DNA from: GCA-002784865 sp035646815
GTDB taxonomy: Bacteria > Patescibacteriota > Microgenomatia > Levybacterales > UBA12049
DNA length: 45,086 bases
Reading direction: 5' to 3'
Assembly: GCA_035646815.1 (NCBI GenBank)
Contig: DASRON010000025.1
Span: forward strand, 1 to 45,086
The translations under genes and the position numbers were made by a program. This document shows positions 1-7,834 of the stretch, in pieces (position 1 is the first letter of the stretch; the number at the start of each line of letters is the position of its first letter). The notes beneath the pieces are model-generated. The model was not told the DNA's origin and ran no database searches. It was given only the letters and a program-made list of their open reading frames with translations.

Positions 1-2
1 CA

Positions 3-425
3 ATAAATGAGATTATTACAGAGGCAATTTTTTCGTTTAAAAAAGGGATGAGTGATGAAATTAAAAAGAAAATTGAAGAAAAAATAAAATATAGAAAAGA
101 AAAAAATCCTTGGGAATACCCAAGTATAGGAAGTACATTTAAAAATATATCCATTGATAAAGTACCAGAAGAACTTAAAAATCAATTTAAAGAAAAAATT
201 AAAACTGATCCAATTCCTGTGCTTTCTGCTGCAAGATTTATTAATCTTGCAGGATTAAAAGGTATAAAAATTGGTAATGCACAGTTTTCAGAAAAACACC
301 CAAACTTTATAGTTAATCTAGGAAATGCAAAAGCAAAAGACGTTAGAGCGCTAATTGATCTTGCAAAAGTAAAAGTTAAAGAAAAATTTAATATTGATCT
401 TGAAGAAGAAGTAAGTTATCTTTAA
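3..425 (+). CDS. murB: UDP-N-acetylenolpyruvoylglucosamine reductase (MurB), 3' part only
   Basis: C-terminal part of MurB, the FAD enzyme that reduces UDP-GlcNAc-enolpyruvate with NADPH to UDP-MurNAc in peptidoglycan synthesis. The frame is open from base 3, so the gene begins before the window; the ATG at 48 is internal. Visible family marks are the PSIGSTFKN segment, whose serine is the proton donor of the family, the A-G-L-K-G stretch, a KHPNFIVN motif and a closing LEEEV that should carry the catalytic glutamate. The FAD-binding N-terminal domain is outside the window. A DUF3467 gene follows after a short gap on the same strand. The family call is secure; only completeness is unknown. 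Confidence 0.93.
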   Translation: MNEIITEAIFSFKKGMSDEIKKKIEEKIKYRKEKNPWEYPSIGSTFKNISIDKVPEELKNQFKEKIKTDPIPVLSAARFINLAGLKGIKIGNAQFSEKHPNFIVNLGNAKAKDVRALIDLAKVKVKEKFNIDLEEEVSYL

Positions 426-461
426 AACTTCAAGGATTTAAAATGAAAGGTGGTGATAAAT

Positions 462-728
462 ATGGCAGAGGATAAAACTAAGAATCAGGAAATGGCAGTA
501 AATATAAATCTAGATAATACTCCTATATACTACACAGATAGTGTTTATATAACTGCAAATCCTGATGGAGTTGTTTTTGATGTATTACAAAAACTAGGGA
601 ATACGAATCAGGCAAGAATTGTTTCAAGATTTGGTATGAGTAGAGAGCATGCAAAGAAATTTGCAGCAGAACTATCAAAACTATTAGCAATTACAGAAGG
701 GCATACGAAGACGGGAAGCAAGAACTAA
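462..728 (+). CDS. DUF3467 family small protein
   Basis: About 88 residues matching the DUF3467 pattern: a conserved beta-rich core (YYTDSVYITANPDGVVFD), then RIVSRFGMSREHAKKFAAELSK near the end. No function is established for the family. I start at the ATG at 462 rather than the in-frame GTG at 450, because a good Shine-Dalgarno stretch (AAAGGTGG, 447-454) lies just upstream of 462 and overlaps the GTG. There is no signal peptide or membrane segment, so it is probably cytoplasmic. It follows murB by 36 bases and precedes the antiporter, and may share their transcript. Confidence 0.75.
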   Translation: MAEDKTKNQEMAVNINLDNTPIYYTDSVYITANPDGVVFDVLQKLGNTNQARIVSRFGMSREHAKKFAAELSKLLAITEGHTKTGSKN

Positions 729-767
729 CCGTTGACTGACAGTTTTAGTAAATAGTATAAATAACTA

Positions 768-2459
768 ATGGGTAATGTTTTCCTCGAGTTCACAATTATA
801 ATTTGTTTTGCTGCATTAATATCACTTGTTTTTAGGTTGTTAAAGCAACCTGAAATTCTTGCTTACATTTTAACCGGAATAATTATTGGTCCCTTAGGCC
901 TATTTCATTTAGCAAATGTTGAATTCTTTTCTGCGCTTGCAGAAGTTGGAATAACGCTACTTTTGTTTATGATCGGTCTTGAAATTAGAATTGCCGATCT
1001 TTCCTCAGTAGGGAAGATGACTCTAATAGTTGGGCCTGCGCAAATTATATTTTCATTTATTATTGCTTATATTATTTCTCTTTTATTTGGTTTTCCTTTT
1101 TTAAGCGCGCTATACATTGCATTAGCAGTTACCTTTTCAAGCACAATTATTATTGTTAAACTTTTTTCAGATAAACGAGAGCTTCATGCGCTTTACGCAA
1201 AAATGTCTTTAGGAATATTACTTATTCAAGACTTTTTAGCAATAATGTTTTTAATCTTTTTGTCAGGATTTTCTTTAAAAACTGGGAGCTTTGCACCTCT
1301 AAATCAATTTGGACTAATTCTTCTAAAAGCAGGAATCTTATTTGGAGCAATAATTTATTTAAGTCAAAGAATATTTCCTAAGATAACAGAGTTTTTAGCA
1401 AAATCTCAAGAAACATTATTTTTAGCAAGTATTGCTTGGGTTTTTGGACTTGCTGCACTAGTTTCTTCTCCTTCTATCGGTTTTTCAATAGAAATTGGTG
1501 GATTCTTAGCAGGTCTTGCTTTGGCAAACTCTATTGCTAGTTATCAAATTATTGCTAGAGTAAAAATCTTACGTGATTTTTTTATTGTTATCTTTTTTGT
1601 TCTTCTGGGAATGCAAATGCAATTCTCACATGTAGAAAAAATCATAGTTCCTGCATTAGTTCTATCTTTTTTTGCATTAGTTATTAAGCCTTTTATTACT
1701 ATGCTTTTGATGGGGGACTTGGGATACCGTAAAAGAACTTCATTTTTAACTGGACTCTCGCTAGGTCAGATTTCTGAATTTTCACTTATTATGATTTTCT
1801 TAGGGTATAAGCTTGGTCATATCTCAGAAGATGTAGTATCTCTTATAACTCTTGTGGGAATTATAACTTTTGTTTTATCAACCTATGGGATTTCTTACAG
1901 TAAAAAGCTTTATTCAAAAACAAACGGATTTTTGAATTTTTTGGAAAATAAAAATGATAAAAGAATTGAAGTTATTTCATCTACAGACAGCTTGGAGCAT
2001 TTAAGGAATCATGTTGTTATTATTGGTGGAGATCAAATGGGGCAGAGTATATTAGAGGCTTTTGACGATATGGAAATTGACGTTGTTGTTATTGATTTTG
2101 ATCCTGGAATTTATAAAAAACTTGAAAGTAAGAAAATACATAGGCTTTTTGGTGATATCGCAGATCTAGATATTCAAACAAGAGCAAATCTAGATAGTGC
2201 AAAGCTAGTTATTTCAACAATTCCTGATCTTGAAGACAATCTTTTACTCTTACAAGAGCTTCGTCATGAAAATAGAAAAGCAAAAATTGTTACAATGGCA
2301 ATGGAAGGACATGAAGCAAAAACATTGTATAAAGCGGGATCAGATTATGTTGTTCTTCCATACCTTGCAGGAGGAAGGCAAATTGCAAAAATATTAGATG
2401 AGAATAATTTGAATAAGATTAAAAGCCTAAAGGAAAAAGATAAAGCTTATCTTAAGTAG
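768..2459 (+). CDS. Kef-type monovalent cation/proton antiporter (CPA2) with TrkA-N domain
   Basis: A 563-residue inner-membrane antiporter of the CPA2 (KefB/KefC/GerN) family. Residues 1-380 form about twelve hydrophobic segments and include LIQDFLAI near 152-159, the QD site of KefC-type exchangers. Residues 410-540 are a Rossmann TrkA-N/RCK domain: HVVIIGGDQMG near 415-425 and VVVIDFDP near 439-446. The dinucleotide loop reads GGDQMG, so the middle glycine of the usual GxGxxG is Asp, which may change ligand preference. Probable role is K+ or Na+ exchange for protons, gated by a nucleotide. The 3' end overlaps the convergent prfA by 8 bases, so the transcripts overlap. Confidence 0.88.
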   Translation: MGNVFLEFTIIICFAALISLVFRLLKQPEILAYILTGIIIGPLGLFHLANVEFFSALAEVGITLLLFMIGLEIRIADLSSVGKMTLIVGPAQIIFSFIIAYIISLLFGFPFLSALYIALAVTFSSTIIIVKLFSDKRELHALYAKMSLGILLIQDFLAIMFLIFLSGFSLKTGSFAPLNQFGLILLKAGILFGAIIYLSQRIFPKITEFLAKSQETLFLASIAWVFGLAALVSSPSIGFSIEIGGFLAGLALANSIASYQIIARVKILRDFFIVIFFVLLGMQMQFSHVEKIIVPALVLSFFALVIKPFITMLLMGDLGYRKRTSFLTGLSLGQISEFSLIMIFLGYKLGHISEDVVSLITLVGIITFVLSTYGISYSKKLYSKTNGFLNFLENKNDKRIEVISSTDSLEHLRNHVVIIGGDQMGQSILEAFDDMEIDVVVIDFDPGIYKKLESKKIHRLFGDIADLDIQTRANLDSAKLVISTIPDLEDNLLLLQELRHENRKAKIVTMAMEGHEAKTLYKAGSDYVVLPYLAGGRQIAKILDENNLNKIKSLKEKDKAYLK

Positions 2460-3375
2460 TTTTATTTTCTTCTGATTCATTTTCTCTAAGAAGTTTTTCA
2501 GTGTCTTTTTCTATTTCATCTAAGTTACCTTCTAAGATGCTAGGTAAATTATGCCAGGATTTGCTTATTCTATGATCAGTCATTCTGTCTTGAGGAAAAT
2601 TATACGTTCTTATTTTCTCAGCTCTCATTCCTCTGCCTACCTGAGTAGATTTTATAGAAGAAATTTCACCATGTCTTTTTTCAATTTCAATTTCCCATAT
2701 CTTTGCTCTAAGAAGTTTTTCAGCGTTTTCTCTATTTTGAATTTGTTGTCTTTCTGTTTGACATGTAACAACAATTCCTGTGGGTTTATGTTTAAGTCTC
2801 ACTGCAGTTGAAACTTTGTTTACGTTTTGTCCTCCATGACCTCCTGATCTAAAAGCATCAAATTCAATATCATCTGGGTTTATATGAAGATCAATATCTT
2901 CTAGTTCAGGAAGAATAGAAACAGTTGCAGTTGAAGTATGAATTCTTCCTCTTTTCTCAGTTTCAGGAGTTCTTTGTACTCTATGAACACCTGCTTCATA
3001 TTTTAAAAGTCCGAATGCACCCTTGCCGCTTATTTTTATAACTCCATCATCTAAGTTTTCTGTTTTATATCCTTTAATCTGAGCAAAGCGATTGTACATT
3101 CTTAATAATTCTTCTGCCCAAATTTTTGCCTCATCTCCTCCTGTAGCCCCCTTTACTTCAAGGATTGCATTTTTTTTATTTAACGAATCATCCTTATTAT
3201 TGTCACTAGGGTCGTTTCCTCCATTAAGTGAATCTTCAAGAGCAGTTTTTTGAATTTCTAAAGAATTAATTTCCTGTCTGGCAAGTTCTGCCATTTCAGG
3301 TTCTTTTAATAATTGCTTTACTTCTTCTATTTTTTGCTCAATTTCCTTGAGCTGAATTAATCTGTAGTCTTGCAT
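2452..3375 (-). CDS. prfA: peptide chain release factor 1, short N-terminus
   Basis: Class I release factor that reads stop codons and triggers peptidyl-tRNA hydrolysis. The GGQ motif is near residues 180-185 (GHGGQNVNKV), and GGDEA is at 79-83. The sequence after HRVQR is TPETEKRGRIHTS; PET fits the PxT anticodon-like motif of RF1 (UAA/UAG) rather than the SPF of RF2. At 307 residues it is about 50 shorter than E. coli RF1. The missing part is the start of helical domain 1, and an in-frame TAA 12 bases upstream of the ATG (shared with the rpmE stop) excludes a longer start. It is the second gene of an rpmE-prfA operon. No RF2 gene is in the window. Confidence 0.9.
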   Translation of the reverse strand: MQDYRLIQLKEIEQKIEEVKQLLKEPEMAELARQEINSLEIQKTALEDSLNGGNDPSDNNKDDSLNKKNAILEVKGATGGDEAKIWAEELLRMYNRFAQIKGYKTENLDDGVIKISGKGAFGLLKYEAGVHRVQRTPETEKRGRIHTSTATVSILPELEDIDLHINPDDIEFDAFRSGGHGGQNVNKVSTAVRLKHKPTGIVVTCQTERQQIQNRENAEKLLRAKIWEIEIEKRHGEISSIKSTQVGRGMRAEKIRTYNFPQDRMTDHRISKSWHNLPSILEGNLDEIEKDTEKLLRENESEENKTT

Positions 3376-3384
3376 GGGGAATAT

Positions 3385-3684
3385 TTATTTAACATCTAAT
3401 AGCATCTCACGAAGTGTTCTTGGTGAATTATCTCTTTTCTTCTGTTTTTCAATTTTTTCAACAACCTTTGCTTTATAAACTTCTGCAACTTTTTTCTTTT
3501 TTTCAAACTTATCTATTCTTGATGCGCTATCAACAAAGCGTTGTTCACCTGTATAAAAAGGATGACATTTATCGCAAAGCTCTACGTGAATTAATTCTTG
3601 TGTTGATCCAATATTAAAACGGTTTCCGCAAACACAAATAACTTGTGTTTTTTCAAAATATTGTGGGTGAATTGTCTGTTTCAT
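3385..3684 (-). CDS. rpmE: ribosomal protein bL31
   Basis: Large-subunit protein bL31, zinc-binding type. The start MKQTIHPQYF is typical, followed by CVCGN and then CDKCHPFYTG, giving the four-cysteine zinc site, and a basic C-terminal extension rich in K and E. It has 99 residues, a little longer than the usual 70-90 because of that tail. I use the ATG at 3684, not the TTG three codons upstream. The upstream GGGGG could act as a ribosome-binding site, but a -10 box ends only nine bases before the ATG. It is first in the transcript, with prfA following after nine bases. Confidence 0.93.
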   Translation of the reverse strand: MKQTIHPQYFEKTQVICVCGNRFNIGSTQELIHVELCDKCHPFYTGEQRFVDSASRIDKFEKKKKVAEVYKAKVVEKIEKQKKRDNSPRTLREMLLDVK

Positions 3685-3693
3685 AACCCCCAA

Positions 3694-3722
3694 ATTATAC
3701 CTTATATTAGGAGTTAATACAA
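3694..3722 (-). promoter_or_regulatory. promoter of rpmE-prfA
   Basis: On the minus strand a -35 TTGTAT (3722-3717), a 17-base spacer and a perfect -10 TATAAT (3699-3694). Nine bases separate the -10 from the rpmE ATG, so the predicted transcript has almost no leader. Confidence 0.65.
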
Positions 3723-3749
3723 GCTTTATTTATTTATAAAATAATTTGC

Positions 3750-3755
3750 TATAAT
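3750..3755 (+). promoter_or_regulatory. -10 box of the gene at 3764
   Basis: A perfect TATAAT eight bases before the ATG at 3764, which predicts a leaderless or nearly leaderless message. The -35 region is poor (TATTTA or TTATTT, depending on spacing). Confidence 0.5.
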
Positions 3756-3763
3756 CATTGATA

Positions 3764-4204
3764 ATGAAAAAGATAATTACTCTTTGTTCAAGCGCTTCTC
3801 ATTACAAAGACGTTTTAGATATTGAGAAAGAATTAAAAAAACTTGGATTTAAAACAAGAGTTCCGAAAACCGCAAAAGTTATGAAAAAAACAAATAATTT
3901 TGATGTTAATTTTTATAAAACTTGGTACAAAAATAAAAAAGATTATATAAAAAAAACTAAATTCATACTAGATCATTTTAAAAAAATAATTAACGCAGAC
4001 TCAATATTAGTTGTAAATATGGAAAAAAATGGAGTAGAAGGATACATTGGAGGAAATGTGTTAATGGAGATGACAATTGCTTTTCATTATAAAAAAAAGA
4101 TTTTTATCTATAATGAAATTTCTGAGGATTTACAAATTAAAGAAGAGATTTATGGATTAAAACCAATATTTATTAATAGAGATTTAAGAAAGATTATAGG
4201 ATAG
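3764..4204 (+). CDS. conserved hypothetical protein, nucleoside deoxyribosyltransferase-like fold suspected
   Basis: 146 residues, soluble and lysine-rich. I do not recognise an established name. The order of features (ITLCSSASHYKDVLDIEKEL at the start, ADSILVVNMEKNGVEGYIGG in the middle, then NVLMEMTIAFHYKKKIFIYNE) resembles Rossmann-like nucleoside 2-deoxyribosyltransferase or DUF4406-type proteins. In those, a strand ending ADxxVVN is followed by a G-x-G-x-x-E-M helix; a glutamate in that helix is the nucleophile of true deoxyribosyltransferases. That link is inference. The ATG at 3764 is preferred to the TTG at 3758 because of the -10 box at 3750. It is transcribed divergently from rpmE and stands alone. 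Confidence 0.65.
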   Translation: MKKIITLCSSASHYKDVLDIEKELKKLGFKTRVPKTAKVMKKTNNFDVNFYKTWYKNKKDYIKKTKFILDHFKKIINADSILVVNMEKNGVEGYIGGNVLMEMTIAFHYKKKIFIYNEISEDLQIKEEIYGLKPIFINRDLRKIIG

Positions 4205-4226
4205 AGAAAAAATAAAATATCTTTTA

Positions 4227-4255
4227 TTGACACGCTATGTTGATAGGAATAATAT
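4227..4255 (+). promoter_or_regulatory. strong promoter of the small gene at 4277
   Basis: Consensus -35 TTGACA (4227-4232), a 17-base spacer and -10 TAATAT (4250-4255). The predicted transcript starts near 4262 and carries AAGG at 4264-4267, nine bases before the ATG at 4277. It is one of the best promoter matches in the window. Confidence 0.7.
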
Positions 4256-4276
4256 ATAGCTATAAGGTAATTATGT

Positions 4277-4422
4277 ATGGAAAGAGATCGATTTTTTAAC
4301 GCAACACAAAAAATCCCTCAGGTTTCTACGACAATAATGTTTCAACAAGAGATTCAGGGCTTGTAAGAGAACAAACAACCTCTTTCTTACATGGTGCTGC
4401 TAGAAGAATAGGGATAAGCTAA
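4277..4422 (+). pseudogene. small gene with an apparent -1 frameshift at an A6 run
   Basis: Unrecognised small gene behind a near-consensus promoter and a Shine-Dalgarno AAGG. Reading from the ATG at 4277 gives MERDRFFNATQK, and the frame then meets six A at 4308-4313. If one base is re-read there, the -1 frame continues as NPSGFYDNNVSTRDSG and ends HGAARRIGIS at the TAA at 4420-4422, 48 residues in all. Without the shift the zero frame ends at a TAA after 29 codons. The downstream frame also joins an ATG at 4273, but an in-frame TAA at 4297 blocks that reading. Options are a recent indel, a homopolymer sequencing error or programmed frameshifting. I cannot assign a function. The rest of the gap to 4519 shows nothing clear. 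Confidence 0.4.
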
Positions 4423-4518
4423 AAGAAAGAAAAAAAGAAAAAACGGTTATGGAAGTTATGCGATTTTTGTGTGAGGTTCCTTTAAAAAAAGGAGAAGAAT
4501 TTTGTAATTTAAGAAAAT

Positions 4519-4866
4519 ATGAAACTTTCACTAAAAGATATTATTAGTACAATTTTAATAGTCATTGTTGGAGTAATAGTATATCTTGATTCAACAGGAA
4601 TAGAATTCCCGTTTAGTCGTAACTATAGAGCTGGAATAATTATGCTATTTGTTTTAGGACTTTCAATTTGTGCATTTGGTTCAAGAGCAACATGGCCTAT
4701 TAAATCATCAAACTTAGCACTTATGTTTTCAGCTTTATTTGGAGTTCTAGTTTTAATATTTGCGATAATAGGCATTATTGTGGGTGGACAATTCTTTTTT
4801 TATCTGCTTGCTTGTATGATTGTTTTATTGTGGACTATAACTACTTTGCGTCATATTGTAAGTTAG
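4519..4866 (+). CDS. small polytopic membrane protein, unknown function
   Basis: 115 residues with four hydrophobic segments (about 8-23, 39-54, 66-88 and 91-108) and almost no loops, so an inner-membrane protein. No catalytic motif is visible and I do not recognise the family. The ATG is preceded by AGGAGAAG about 20 bases upstream, too far for an ideal ribosome-binding site. A shorter overlapping reading frame beginning at 4449 (MEVMRFLCEVPLKKGEEF) was considered and not preferred. The stop codon lies inside the stem of a terminator shared with the convergent hisS. Confidence 0.6.
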   Translation: MKLSLKDIISTILIVIVGVIVYLDSTGIEFPFSRNYRAGIIMLFVLGLSICAFGSRATWPIKSSNLALMFSALFGVLVLIFAIIGIIVGGQFFFYLLACMIVLLWTITTLRHIVS

Positions 4867-4889
4867 TTTTATAAAACAAAATAACTTAC
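4858..4889 (+). terminator. intrinsic terminator overlapping two stop codons
   Basis: Perfect 8-bp stem GTAAGTTA (4858-4865) with TAACTTAC (4882-4889). The loop contains the palindrome GTTTTATAAAAC, and TTAATTTTTTTT follows. The left arm contains most of the stop codon of the plus-strand gene and the right arm contains the hisS stop. Only the plus direction has a T run. Confidence 0.65.
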
Positions 4890-6046
4890 TTAATTTTTTT
4901 TATAATCTCTTCAATAGATAAAACTTCTTGAGTTCTTTTTTGCATATTTTTAAGAATAGTTTTGTCTTTGTCAAAAATTATCACAAAGGGAATATTTTTT
5001 CGGTCAGCATATTTTAACTGTTTTTCTAAATCCTTTTCTTCTAGAAATATTTCCGTTGCTATATTTTTATCTCTTAATTTATTAGCAATTCCAATAGAAT
5101 TTTTATTATAAGTAACTAAAACTTTGGTGCCGCTTAAGGATTTTGGAAAAAGCATAAGATCCTCCATGGCATCAATTATTCTGTCAAATCCAAATGAAAA
5201 TCCGGATGCTGCAAATGAATTTCCTGTAAAAAGAGAAATAAGATTATTATACCTTCCTCCGCCACCTAATGATCCTCCTTTGTATTCACTATCTTCTGCT
5301 TCAATTATTACACCTGTGTAATAATCAAGTCCTCTGGCAAGAGTAGGGTCGAATGCAATTTTTTTATCAAGAGAGAGTTCATTTGCTAAGTTTAAGATTT
5401 TTATAATTCGCTCACTTGGTTTATTTGTAGTAAGCTTTTCTAGGAGATTTTTATCAAGATTATTTTCTTCCAATTCATTTTTAACTTTTTCTGCTCCAAT
5501 CTTTTTAAGTTTATCAATAATAGTAATTGCTTTTTTAGGAATATCTCTTAGTAACCCTCGATCATTAATGAAAATCTTAACTTTTTTAAACCCTAATTTT
5601 TCAAAACCTTTTATTGCAATTTCTATAAGTTCGAAATCAGATAGAAGAGAATCTGTGCCGACAATATCAATGTCACACTGCATAAATTCTCTATATCTTC
5701 CTTTTTGTGGGTTTTCAGCTCTAAAAGCAGGTTGTATTTGGTACCGTTTAAATGGAAAAACTAAATTATTTTGATTTTGAGCAATAACTCTTGCCAAAGG
5801 AACTGTCTGATCGTATTTTAAAGCAACTTTTCTTCCTCCATTATCAGTAAACTTATACATTAATTTGTCACCCTCTTTGCCATATTTTCCTGTTAATACT
5901 TCTTCATATTCAAGAGTTGGTGTTTCTAAAGGTTCAAATCCATAAACCTCAAACACCTCTTTTAAGGTGCTTATTACATATTGTCTTTTTTTGGCATTAA
6001 CGGGTAAAAAATCCCTAAAGCCTTTAAGTGTTTGTGCTTTTATCAT
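4886..6046 (-). CDS. hisS: histidine-tRNA ligase
   Basis: Class II aminoacyl-tRNA synthetase that charges tRNA-His. N-terminal GFRDFLP and the motif 1 region (PLETPTLEYEEVL) come first, then motif 2 with RYQIQPAFRAENPQKGRYREF. The histidine-specific LARGLDYYTGVIIEAE is near 240-255, motif 3 (AASGFSFGFDRI) follows, and an alpha/beta anticodon-binding domain runs to the end. At 386 residues it is compact (E. coli 424). It is the last gene of the minus-strand operon starting near 9037. A TATAAT and a short GGA lie within 20 bases upstream of the ATG, so it may also have its own promoter. Confidence 0.96.
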   Translation of the reverse strand: MIKAQTLKGFRDFLPVNAKKRQYVISTLKEVFEVYGFEPLETPTLEYEEVLTGKYGKEGDKLMYKFTDNGGRKVALKYDQTVPLARVIAQNQNNLVFPFKRYQIQPAFRAENPQKGRYREFMQCDIDIVGTDSLLSDFELIEIAIKGFEKLGFKKVKIFINDRGLLRDIPKKAITIIDKLKKIGAEKVKNELEENNLDKNLLEKLTTNKPSERIIKILNLANELSLDKKIAFDPTLARGLDYYTGVIIEAEDSEYKGGSLGGGGRYNNLISLFTGNSFAASGFSFGFDRIIDAMEDLMLFPKSLSGTKVLVTYNKNSIGIANKLRDKNIATEIFLEEKDLEKQLKYADRKNIPFVIIFDKDKTILKNMQKRTQEVLSIEEIIKKIK

Positions 6047-6068
6047 AATATCCTATATTATATCATTT

Positions 6069-7073
6069 TTAAGCTTCTTTTGGGGAAATAAAGTAGTGAC
6101 CTAGATCATGAATAATCAAAATTATTATACTTATTACGGGAATTGCGAAAATTGCACCCATTGCACCAGCTATTTTTATACCTACAAAAAACGATAAAAG
6201 AACAATAATAGGGTGAATCTTAAATGCTCTTCCTATAAATTTTGGTCCCCATATGTTAAATAAAAATTGTTGAAAGATTAGAAGGAGAAGGAAAACAATA
6301 AGTGCTTTTGCAGGATCTAATACAAACGCAAAGAAAACAGGAGGGATAATTCCCAAAATTGGTCCAATCATAGGAATAATTGTTAAAATGCCTGAGATAA
6401 CACCAGTTGATGCTGCAAAATCAACTCCTAAAAGTCTTAATACTGCCCAAGTTGCTACTCCGTTAATAATCGCAAAAGTTAGCTGAACTCTTATAAAAGA
6501 AGCAAAAGTCATGTTAATAATATTTTCAACAGTATTAAAACCTTTATGCCACTTTCTAGGTATGAGATCATATGCTTCATTATTTATTCTTTCTTTATCT
6601 ACGATAAGGTAAAAAGAGATAATTAAGATTATAAGAGCAGAAAATAAAAAGTTTGCAACAGATGGAATTAAAGACGCATAATTATCCAGAGATAAAATAA
6701 AGCTTTCAATCCATTTTTGAATAACTTTTGGCGTTGTATTAAGATAAGCAGGAAGAGCTTTTGATAAAGCATTTAATTGGTAGCTTATAGCAGGAATAAA
6801 TAGCAGTACTATAGCAGTAATAATAATTGCTAAAAGAAGATAGACCAAAATTGCAGATATAGTCTTAGAAGTTTTAAGAACTTTTGAAAAAAAGTCCACA
6901 ATTGGTTCAAGAATAAAACTTAAAAGCCAGGAAAGAATTAAAATTGCTATTACATCTGAAAAATTACCTAGGAATTGCCATGTGCTCTGAAGAAGATAAA
7001 AAGCAACAGTAATTGTAAGTAAAACAGATAAAAGTTTAAGTGATGAAAGTTCTTTTTTTATTTCTTCAAACAT
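6069..7073 (-). CDS. AI-2E family transporter (PF01594-type permease)
   Basis: 334 residues with about eight membrane segments in the pattern of AI-2E/PerM/YdiK proteins: two N-terminal helix pairs, a hydrophilic middle (about 110-190, with DLIPRKWHKG), then the conserved TIIPMIGPILGIIPP segment near 230-245 and a C-terminal GAMGAIFAIPVISII. The family includes exporters of autoinducer-2 and Na+/H+ antiporters; the substrate cannot be told from sequence. It lies 22 bases upstream of hisS and 50 downstream of the M24 peptidase gene, all on the same strand. Confidence 0.88.
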   Translation of the reverse strand: MFEEIKKELSSLKLLSVLLTITVAFYLLQSTWQFLGNFSDVIAILILSWLLSFILEPIVDFFSKVLKTSKTISAILVYLLLAIIITAIVLLFIPAISYQLNALSKALPAYLNTTPKVIQKWIESFILSLDNYASLIPSVANFLFSALIILIISFYLIVDKERINNEAYDLIPRKWHKGFNTVENIINMTFASFIRVQLTFAIINGVATWAVLRLLGVDFAASTGVISGILTIIPMIGPILGIIPPVFFAFVLDPAKALIVFLLLLIFQQFLFNIWGPKFIGRAFKIHPIIVLLSFFVGIKIAGAMGAIFAIPVISIIILIIHDLGHYFISPKEA

Positions 7074-7123
7074 ACTTCTATCGTAGCGGGATTTTCCAAA
7101 TAATTCAATAGGGATTAAATTTT

Positions 7124-7834
7124 TTAAAGAATAATAATATTTTTAGGAGAATTAGTTAGTATCTTAATTTTAGTTTCAGTTAATAAAATTAAATCTTCAA
7201 TTCTTACACCGCCAAACCCTTTTATATAAATAGCTGGTTCAATTGAAAAAATCATTCCTGGTTTTAAATACGTTTTTGATTTTGGTGACAATCTTAATCC
7301 AGAATGTACTTTTTTACCTATTCCATGACCAAGCGAGTGGGGCATTGGTTCAAATTTTTTTGAAACAATAAATTCTCTTGCTATCCTATCTACATCAAAT
7401 GTTTTTATAGAGCGTTGTTTCTTTGCAAATGATTCTAATAAATCAATTGCTTTTTTTTGAGCTTCTAAAACAGTTTTATAAAGATCAACTTGCTTATTAG
7501 TAGCTTTTTTAAAAAAAAGAGTTCTTGTCATGTCAGAAGGATAACCGTTTATTCTTGCTCCAAAGTCAAGCATTATAAAATCTCCTTTTTTTAGCTTGCG
7601 ATTGGTTGGATTTTGATGATGAATCTCAGCTGAATTTTCTCCAAATGCCACAATTGTTTTAAAAGCAATTCCTTCTGATTTCTTTTTTAAAAAAACATTT
7701 ATTAATTTTACAATTTCTATTTCTGTTACATCTTCTTCAAGAAAAGGAAGAATAAAATTAAAACATTTATCACCAATGCGACATGCTTTTTTAATAGAAT
7801 AAATTTTATCTTTTCTTCTTGCGAGTCTTGCCAT
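7124..7834 (-). CDS. M24 family metallopeptidase (Xaa-Pro aminopeptidase-like), catalytic domain only
   Basis: 236-residue pita-bread metallopeptidase. The dinuclear metal ligands are all present: D90 (MLDFGA), D101 (SDMTRT), H170 (HSLGHGIG), E199 (SIEPA) and E213 (RIED); H73 in IHHQNP is the extra active-site histidine. The sequence around the ligands is closer to Xaa-Pro peptidases (M24B) than to methionine aminopeptidase, but the N-terminal creatinase-like domain of that group is absent. Probable role is cytoplasmic peptide turnover. Its ATG overlaps the stop of the upstream exported-protein gene by one base (TAATG), which points to coupled translation. Confidence 0.85.
   Translation of the reverse strand: MARLARRKDKIYSIKKACRIGDKCFNFILPFLEEDVTEIEIVKLINVFLKKKSEGIAFKTIVAFGENSAEIHHQNPTNRKLKKGDFIMLDFGARINGYPSDMTRTLFFKKATNKQVDLYKTVLEAQKKAIDLLESFAKKQRSIKTFDVDRIAREFIVSKKFEPMPHSLGHGIGKKVHSGLRLSPKSKTYLKPGMIFSIEPAIYIKGFGGVRIEDLILLTETKIKILTNSPKNIIIL

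Noticed and set aside
450..461. GTG at 450 as start of the DUF3467 gene
   Set aside because: The GTG overlaps the Shine-Dalgarno sequence that serves the ATG at 462.
4273..4299. ATG at 4273 as the start of the small gene
   Set aside because: The frame meets TAA after eight codons, and the distance from AAGG is shorter than for the ATG at 4277. TGA and TAA act as ordinary stops elsewhere in the window, so readthrough was not assumed.
7124..7834. Methionine aminopeptidase
   Set aside because: It has the same metal ligands, but the sequence around LGHGIG and RIED follows Xaa-Pro type peptidases. The call is kept at family level.
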